Below, in pieces: positions 58,231 through 64,000 of a stretch of DNA of 64,000 bases (positions are counted from its first letter, which is position 1; every line of letters starts with the position of its first letter). The notes beneath the pieces were generated by a model. That model made no database searches and was not told where the DNA came from. It saw only the letters and a list, made by a program, of their open reading frames with translations. The DNA is taken from positions 12,151,175 to 12,215,174 of the forward strand of contig NC_052511.1 in assembly GCF_014356525.2 (NCBI RefSeq). Reading direction: 5' to 3'. This DNA is from Nilaparvata lugens. Its lineage: Eukaryota > Arthropoda > Insecta > Hemiptera > Delphacidae. Both the position numbers and the translations under genes were made by a program.

Positions 58231-59472
58231 AGACGTAGGTCTGTTAAATTTTAAATATGGACATTAACACCGATTAGCAAATCAGCATTAGTTTTACAGA
58301 TTCATTTCTGTTCCACAAAGATCGGTTAGTTTTTAATCCCAATTAAGTTTTCCAGTTAACTAACCAAGATTTTAACAGTTTCACAATCCAGCAACACTGT
58401 AGTTTAACTGACAGATGTTATTATTTTGAACCTTAGACCAGTAAAAGAATTATTATTCCATATTTTATATTATTATTATTCTATAACTTATTCTATTATA
58501 CTATATTTTATATTATTATTCTATAACTGGTGCAAGTTCTGAACAAATGGCACAAAAGTGAGGTTATGTTATTGAAGTGGTGACTATTCATTAGAAAACC
58601 AGATTGAAAACTAACCTCAAAAATTAGAATCTAATTTTGAATGCTAATATCAGCTAAACACACTTCTTTATTATATTAACAGATGAAATTCATTCATATA
58701 TTTAGCTTATACTTCGAATCCTGTAGTTTTTTTTTACCAAAAACTAATTGGAAGACAGCTATCAGTAGGTACCTAATTGGCGTTAGTTGGATTTAATTCC
58801 CCCGTGAATGGGCTGTTAAAATTTTTTTACATCAATTAGTTTAACTGGCATTATTTTTCGATTTTTACCTTTGTGCAACCAAATTTTCTTCATTTCAGCT
58901 AATCGCCATTAAGCTGGGTTTTCCTTTGTGCATAAATGCCGTTGTCAACCATGACAGGGAGACAATCTCAGATTGGGTGGATTTCAATTTGTCCACATAA
59001 CCTAAAAGATTGTGTTCAATTATGTTTTAATAGGGCAGGTTGAGCTTATACTTTCTTATACATTTAAATGGCAATATGTTGATATAATTGGAGATGTCTA
59101 ATTCTTTAATAATAAAGACAAATAATGAAAATTTATTTGATCAGCTGTTTTAGCACACTTGAAATTTGGGCAATATGAATGTCAACAATGCTTGCCATCT
59201 AAATTTATTCATAAAGGAAAACGTACCTTAAAAATGGTGCCAACTAATCTGAATTTAAAATTTTTTACACCGGTAAATTTAATCAGCATTATCGCTTGAC
59301 ATTTCTGTTCTGTGCAACCAAAATACATCGGTTAGTGCTAATCTCGATCAAAGTATAGCATTTTATCGTGATTAAACATTATAAAAATGTTTCAGCTAGA
59401 TAGGTGTTGATATATTTACATAAATTAATTATTCCCTTCCATTTTTATTTAATTGAAATTTCAAAATTATTC
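58231..59472 (+). repeat. Intron with several diverged copies of one repeat
   Basis: GCAAATCAGCATTAG...ATCGGTTAGT (58275-58330), GGCATTATTTTTCG...CAGCTAATCGCC (58848-58910) and AATCAGCATTATCG...ATCGGTTAGTGC (59280-59337) appear to be related pieces. 59136-59262 matches the insertion at 55637-55773 and leads directly into one of them, so that insertion is probably a fragment of this repeat. Confidence 0.45.
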
Positions 59473-60312
59473 TATAGTGAGGTCCACGTTATAATGGCAG
59501 TGAAGAAAGATAGGAGAAAAACATTGCCAAGTCTCTCCATTTTGCCACTGACTGTACACAGCTGTTACTCAATTCATCACATTAGATTTGATCTAATAAT
59601 AATTATTTCCTTAATAAAATAATCAATTTAATGTCAAATTAATCAATAAAATATATTTTTTCATAATTTGATTCAAAAATTTGCTTCCATAACTGAGATC
59701 AGGTTTTTATTTTTATACAAACCTGAAATGGTGGCTAATTTAAAAAGCTGTGGTACACCAATCTGAATTTCAAAACAACAGAAATTAAGTTATTTCGTAG
59801 GTATTCTATTCCAATTTCTTTCAAAAATCATAGAAAAAATAAATCCTTTTTAAAATAAGTAATTTCATTAGAAATAATTCTAAAATAACCTTTCAATTAT
59901 TATTTATACCGGTATGAGTAGGTCTAACCTAAACGTGTAGGCTAACTGAAGCATGGAAAAAGTCAAGGATGGTTAGTTATCAACTTTTAAAATGTGATTT
60001 GGTATTTTAATTTGTGTTTCTCATACGGTAATGTCTAAAAATTATTTCATTGTTTCAAAAATACATTTTAAATCAATTATACGACTTGTGTACCAAATTA
60101 TTTTGATAGAATGAAGAAAAAAAAATGGCGGCTGAGAATTGTTTGTCTACTTTTGTACAGTCACTGTCAAAAGTGAAAATAAAATATTCTGGCAAACTGA
60201 CAACATTGCAAAGCTAGAGAGAGATAACGCTATCTGTTTTGTTGTATGGCAGAAAAGGACAGCAACAGTATTGTCAATTGTATACTGCCATTATAATTTG
60301 GACCTCACTATA
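59473..60312. mobile_element. TIR transposon with TA flanks, non-autonomous
   Basis: TATAGTGAGGTCCACGTTAT then AATGGCAGT at the left and ACTGCCATTATAATTTGGAC then CTCACTATA at the right are inverted repeats of about 29 bp with two or three mismatches. The outer TA could be the target duplication, as in Tc1/mariner. The 840-bp interior has no transposase ORF. Confidence 0.75.
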
Positions 60313-60524
60313 GCCCTGATAGAATGACTGACTCACTGTACAGTCAGTCGAAAATTTTAATATTGGAATGAGGTGTATTTTGGCAAGCTGAGCAAAAAAA
60401 TAAGGTCCTATGAACCTTTTCGTTATATCTTTAAATGGAAAATAAGTTTTGTGGGTTGTCAAAACTTCCTCTGAAAGGGAAACTATTCAACTTATTCTGT
60501 CTTTTAGTAAAATAACAATAATCA

Positions 60525-61243
60525 TCTATCCTCTTCTATTTACAATAATGAAGGAAAGAACTGGATTATGCACGCATACACGTGTAAAGTATAGGAAAAT
60601 TAGTATGTTTGACGCATCATCACGTCTGACGAACTACTGGACTGATTAACTTGAAATTTTGCATATAGATTCTTGCTTAACCGAGGATGGTTATAGACCT
60701 ATTTTCAATTCTTCAATATTTGATTACATCAAGTTTTCAATTATTTGTCTTGCTTCCAGTTGTTGTATGGAAGCAGCTGAACATTTTTCTTAAAAGGGAA
60801 AATAGAAGATAGGTATGATTAGGGATCCTTTTCGAATGATAAAAACAGGTTTTCCGTCGCACCCAAATTTTTTCCGCCATTTTGAATCCAACTTCTTATT
60901 TTTAATTGAAAGTTGGGCATATGATACATGATTCCGATACAGGATTTCCATAGAAAAGGTATGGTGAAAACCGCACATCGATATCTCAAACCTTTCAAAA
61001 TTTATTATCATTCATTTCCTTTATTATAGTATAGAACTGGCTTAAACACGTATACACGTGTAAAGGATAGGAAAATTATGTTTGACGCATCATCACATCT
61101 GAACTACTGGACTGATTTACTTGAAATGTTGCATAGAAATTCTTAATCAACCGAGGATTCTTATAGGCCTATTTTCAATTCTTCTAGATTTCATTACGTC
61201 AAATTTAAAAATAGACCCTTGCGGAGCACGGGTTACCTGCTAG
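60525..61243 (+). mobile_element. Helitron, copy 3 (two-part)
   Basis: Starts TCTATCCTCTTCTATTTAC after an A and ends GGGTTACCTGCTAG before a T. The 3' hairpin CCCTTGCGGAGCACGGG is the best preserved of the three copies. As in copy 2, TTTGACGCATCATCAC occurs twice (60609, 61081) and the GGGATCC / GCCATTTTGAATCCAAC block lies between. At 61013-61034 an inverted start-like string, TTTCCTTTATTATAGTATAG, marks the junction. No Rep/helicase coding. Confidence 0.8.
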
Positions 61244-61556
61244 TATACAATAACCAACTTGACATAACAGTGAAATTTGGAGCATTAGCGCCCTATACCA
61301 TGGGTTATCTTCTTATGCTATCTTTTCTCTATGGAATTGAAAAAGAGCAACTACAATATCAACCCTGAGGTGCTCTATAATCAAAATCAATTATTTATGT
61401 GCTACCTAATAATGATGATTATTAAAATATGTGTCAATAATAAATTTACTAATTTTATCTTAAAAATGGCAAATTTTTTCTGTGATTTATGATTATTACT
61501 TCAATATTGTCTACTAGTTATACTGTGAACTCAAACCGTAAATTTGTTAATACCGA
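61244..61556 (+). other. Intron spacer before the duplication
   Basis: AT-rich; nothing recognised. Confidence 0.5.
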
Positions 61557-62009
61557 TAAATCCAGAGAACTCAATACAAATAGGCCTGTTGTATTATTTA
61601 TCATCATGATTAAAGGGTTGTTCACAGGGGGGGGGGCGAGGACACAGACTGCGTCCTAGCATGAAATTATTGGGCGAGGTTCGAAACAAAAACCATTCTG
61701 GGAGAGGGGGCACCCCTGTTGAACAAAACATTTTAAAGGTCTTTAAAACGTCTTTGGCATAAACAGTGGTTGAGACATTTCAGAAAATATACTGAAAATC
61801 TTATTTCCAAATTGAAGGAGGCGAACTTTATAATATTTTTCCATTTCTTATTTAAAATAAAATCATCAACTATTGATAATGATTGAATTTGGTGATATAA
61901 TAGTGAATCTACTGTAATAGTTGTTCTTTGATGATTTGCAAAATTTCTTGAATATTTCAATTGAGAAAATTAACATGAATGAAATTAATGAGAATGTTGT
62001 ATTTTTCAG

Positions 62010-62154
62010 GCCGGTATTGAAGGATCTCTCCCGTATTCTTATCCTATTAAATAGGAGAGAAGAAAGGATAGTAACTCCTCCAGCTGATTGGGAGACTCTA
62101 TTAGCATGGGGAGAAAGAGTTCTTAGGCGTTATAAGAAACAAAATCCCAATCAG
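62010..62154 (+). CDS. Cytoplasmic exon of the membrane protein, duplication copy 1
   Basis: The acceptor GTATTTTTCAG is followed by one base that completes the codon left open at 54591 (AA+G, lysine). Then 48 codons read PVLKDLSRILILLNRREERI, VTPPADWETLLAWGERVLRR and YKKQNPNQ, ending in phase 0 at the donor GTAAAG. Tryptophans in a helical, basic context suggest a protein- or membrane-contact segment, but no family is recognised. Its length (145) is not a multiple of three, so splicing both duplicated copies in series would shift the frame. Confidence 0.88.
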
Positions 62155-62503
62155 GTAAAGTATTATCTACTAATGAACGTAACATGGTTGTAATTTCCGC
62201 TATTTATATTATAGTATTATTCTGGGGATGTCATAAAACATAGCGAAACGGTGAAGCATGTTCAATGCACACAATCGATTAACCAATTCCTGCTTACAAG
62301 TTTCTTGATATATTCATCATATTCTACAGTTTAGAAATGAGACTGGATCAACACCGCTATATTATTATTTCATTGAGGCTGTGCAATAGGATATTAGGAC
62401 CCCTCTACTGGTGACATTTTTTAAAGTTGTTTGATTTGGATACTATCACATATATACGAGGGTATTTTTTTTTCAATCACCAATCACATATCATAAGACA
62501 CAG
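62155..62503 (+). other. Short intron between the last two coding exons
   Basis: 349 bp, AT-rich, with a T-run at 62465-62473 as the pyrimidine tract and acceptor AAGACACAG at 62503. Confidence 0.7.
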
Positions 62504-62602
62504 GAAAGGTTGGTGGCGACTTTCACAGATCCGAACAGCTTGTCATCCCCACCAAACGCCCACAAATCTGTGCGGCCAAACCGTCAATTGTTGTCGAGTT
62601 AG
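62504..62602 (+). CDS. Terminal coding exon with stop, duplication copy 1
   Basis: A phase-0 acceptor fits the phase-0 donor at 62154. The frame reads ERLVATFTDPNSLSSPPNAH and KSVRPNRQLLSS, then TAG at 62600-62602. The tail is rich in Ser, Pro and Asn and likely unstructured. GC-rich codon use contrasts with the AT-rich intron. Joined to the previous four exons it gives about 269 residues with no internal stop, which supports the model. The 77-codon ORF in another frame (62427-62660) is a shadow. Confidence 0.82.
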   Translation, partial: ERLVATFTDPNSLSSPPNAHKSVRPNRQLLSS

Positions 62603-62760
62603 AGACCCAGAAACATGGCCGAGTCACTTGAGCCTCCCTCCAAGTGCTTACGGTACGTAGATTTATTCGTTTTTGCAAGCAAAAAGCAATAGTTTGGCAT
62701 GAATTGTATTTGCATATGAAAAATTAATAAATAAAACAAATGAATAGAATAAATTGAACG
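62603..62760 (+). terminator. 3' untranslated region with polyadenylation signals
   Basis: AATAAA occurs at 62726-62731, 62730-62735 and 62748-62753, about 125-150 bp after the stop codon. A short 3' UTR ending shortly after 62760 is plausible but unproven. Confidence 0.45.
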
Positions 62761-63006
62761 AAGAATGATTAAAGTTTGAGCAGAAAACATTATGAGTGAT
62801 GAGGTTATGTCTCGAAAATGGTCTCGGAAAATTTAAGACGTCAGAGTTGAAATGATTTCCAGAACTGTTGTGATAGTTAAGTCAATATAGACATAAAAAA
62901 GGGGTGTGTGCTTGCAATTTATATTTTAGTTCTGATTTTTTAATATATCATTTGGGTACATAAGAGAAGTCCAGAACCAATTTCTTCATGCAAAATTTCC
63001 TTGTGC
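62761..63006. other. End of duplication unit 1, unique flank
   Basis: AT-rich, no feature. Ends at CTAAAT, where TAAAT matches the start of unit 1. Confidence 0.5.
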
Positions 63007-63459
63007 TAAATACAGAGAACTCAATACAAATAGGCCTGTTGTATTATTTATCATCATGATTAAAGGGTTGTTCACAGGGGGGGGGGCGAGGACACAGACT
63101 GCGTCCTAGCATGAAATTATTGGGCGAGGTTCGAAACAAAAACCATTCTGGGAGAGGGGGCACCCCTGTTGAACAAAACATTTTAAAGGTCTTTAAAACG
63201 TCTTTGGCATAAACAGTGGTTGAGACATTTCAGAAAATATACTGAAAATCTTATTTCCAAATTGAAGGAGGCGAACTTTATAATATTTTTCCATTTCTTA
63301 TTTAAAATAAAATCATCAACTATTGATAATGATTGAATTTGGTGATATAATAGTGAATCTACTGTAATAGTTGTTCTTTGATGATTTGCAAAATTTCTTG
63401 AATATTTCAATTGAGAAAATTAACATGAATGAAATTAATGAGAATGTTGTATTTTTCAG

Positions 63460-63604
63460 GCCGGTATTGAAGGATCTCTCCCGTATTCTTATCCTATTAA
63501 ATAGGAGAGAAGAAAGGATAGTAACTCCTCCAGCTGATTGGGAGACTCTATTAGCATGGGGAGAAAGAGTTCTTAGGCGTTATAAGAAACAAAATCCCAA
63601 TCAG
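63460..63604 (+). CDS. Cytoplasmic exon, duplication copy 2
   Basis: Identical to 62010-62154, with the same acceptor, donor and open frame. If unit 1 provides the stop codon and polyadenylation site, this copy lies downstream of the gene's end and would be used only by skipping both exons of unit 1. It could also be the same locus assembled twice. Confidence 0.6.
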
Positions 63605-63953
63605 GTAAAGTATTATCTACTAATGAACGTAACATGGTTGTAATTTCCGCTATTTATATTATAGTATTATTCTGGGGATGTCATAAAACATAGCGAAACG
63701 GTGAAGCATGTTCAATGCACACAATCGATTAACCAATTCCTGCTTACAAGTTTCTTGATATATTCATCATATTCTACAGTTTAGAAATGAGACTGGATCA
63801 ACACCGCTATATTATTATTTCATTGAGGCTGTGCAATAGGATATTAGGACCCCTCTACTGGTGACATTTTTTAAAGTTGTTTGATTTGGATACTATCACA
63901 TATATACGAGGGTATTTTTTTTTCAATCACCAATCACATATCATAAGACACAG

Positions 63954-64000
63954 GAAAGGTTGGTGGCGACTTTCACAGATCCGAACAGCTTGTCATCCCC
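63954..64000 (+). CDS. Terminal coding exon, duplication copy 2, partial
   Basis: Identical to the first 47 bases of the exon at 62504, after the same acceptor. The remainder, including the stop codon, lies beyond the window. Confidence 0.6.

Larger units (their letters stand above)
61557..63006 (+). repeat. Tandem duplication unit 1 (1450 bp) with the last two coding exons
   Basis: Everything from 61557 to 62550 recurs 1450 bp downstream from 63007 to the window end. One difference was seen (C at 61562, A at 63012), right at the edge; even a run of ten G (61628-61637) has equal length in both. The unit contains intron, the exons 62010-62154 and 62504-62602, and the 3' flank. Either a very recent duplication or an assembly artefact. 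Confidence 0.95.
63007..64000 (+). repeat. Tandem duplication unit 2, cut by the window end
   Basis: Repeats 61557-62550 base for base after the first few positions. Its full length is unknown because the window ends inside it. Confidence 0.95.

Overview
This window is eukaryotic nuclear DNA from an insect, most likely a sap-sucking hemipteran such as a planthopper. It is AT-rich, the only convincing gene is split by multi-kilobase introns with normal GT/AG borders, and the rest is layered with Helitrons, foldback MITEs, a hAT element, LINE remnants and microsatellites. I recognise the repeat at 16.46, 23.5 and 54.9 kb as resembling one common in brown planthopper DNA; that is memory, not a database result. 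No bacterial features, rRNA, tRNA or CRISPR array were found.

The host gene lies on the + strand in the right third. Five coding exons fit by splice sites and phase: 46185-46397, 49377-49577, 54438-54591, 62010-62154 and 62504-62602, ending at an in-frame TAG. They encode the C-terminal ~269 residues of a type I single-pass membrane protein: a furin-like cysteine-rich ectodomain end, one transmembrane helix, and a ~170-residue cytoplasmic tail with no enzyme motif. The 5' exons were not found. The last two coding exons lie in a 1450-bp tandem duplication (61557-63006, repeated from 63007 past the window end), identical where compared beyond the first few bases.

Layout: 1-1260 is a decayed repeat-rich ORF, probably from a retroelement. 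1.3-11 kb is AT-rich with one 95-bp tandem repeat. 11-26 kb holds hairpin retroposons, two copies of a Helentron-like repeat (one with a MITE in its terminal hairpin), a 157-bp tandem repeat and a purine-rich kilobase. 26-45 kb is mostly unique AT-rich DNA with a 406-bp perfect-armed palindrome at 35 kb and scattered MITEs. 45-64 kb is the gene, whose introns hold most of the recognisable elements, including a hAT with 8-bp target duplications and a stack: LINE, Helentron-like element inside it, Helitron inside that.

The most unusual content is a set of short elements (11.1, 23.05, 23.2, 38.1, 48.1, 51.7 kb) that carry an inverted 5' arm, in most cases making the body one long hairpin like a MITE. 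They nevertheless have 11-15 bp target duplications and a separate unpaired 3' tail, as LINE-mobilised retroposons do. They fall into three sequence families with one layout.
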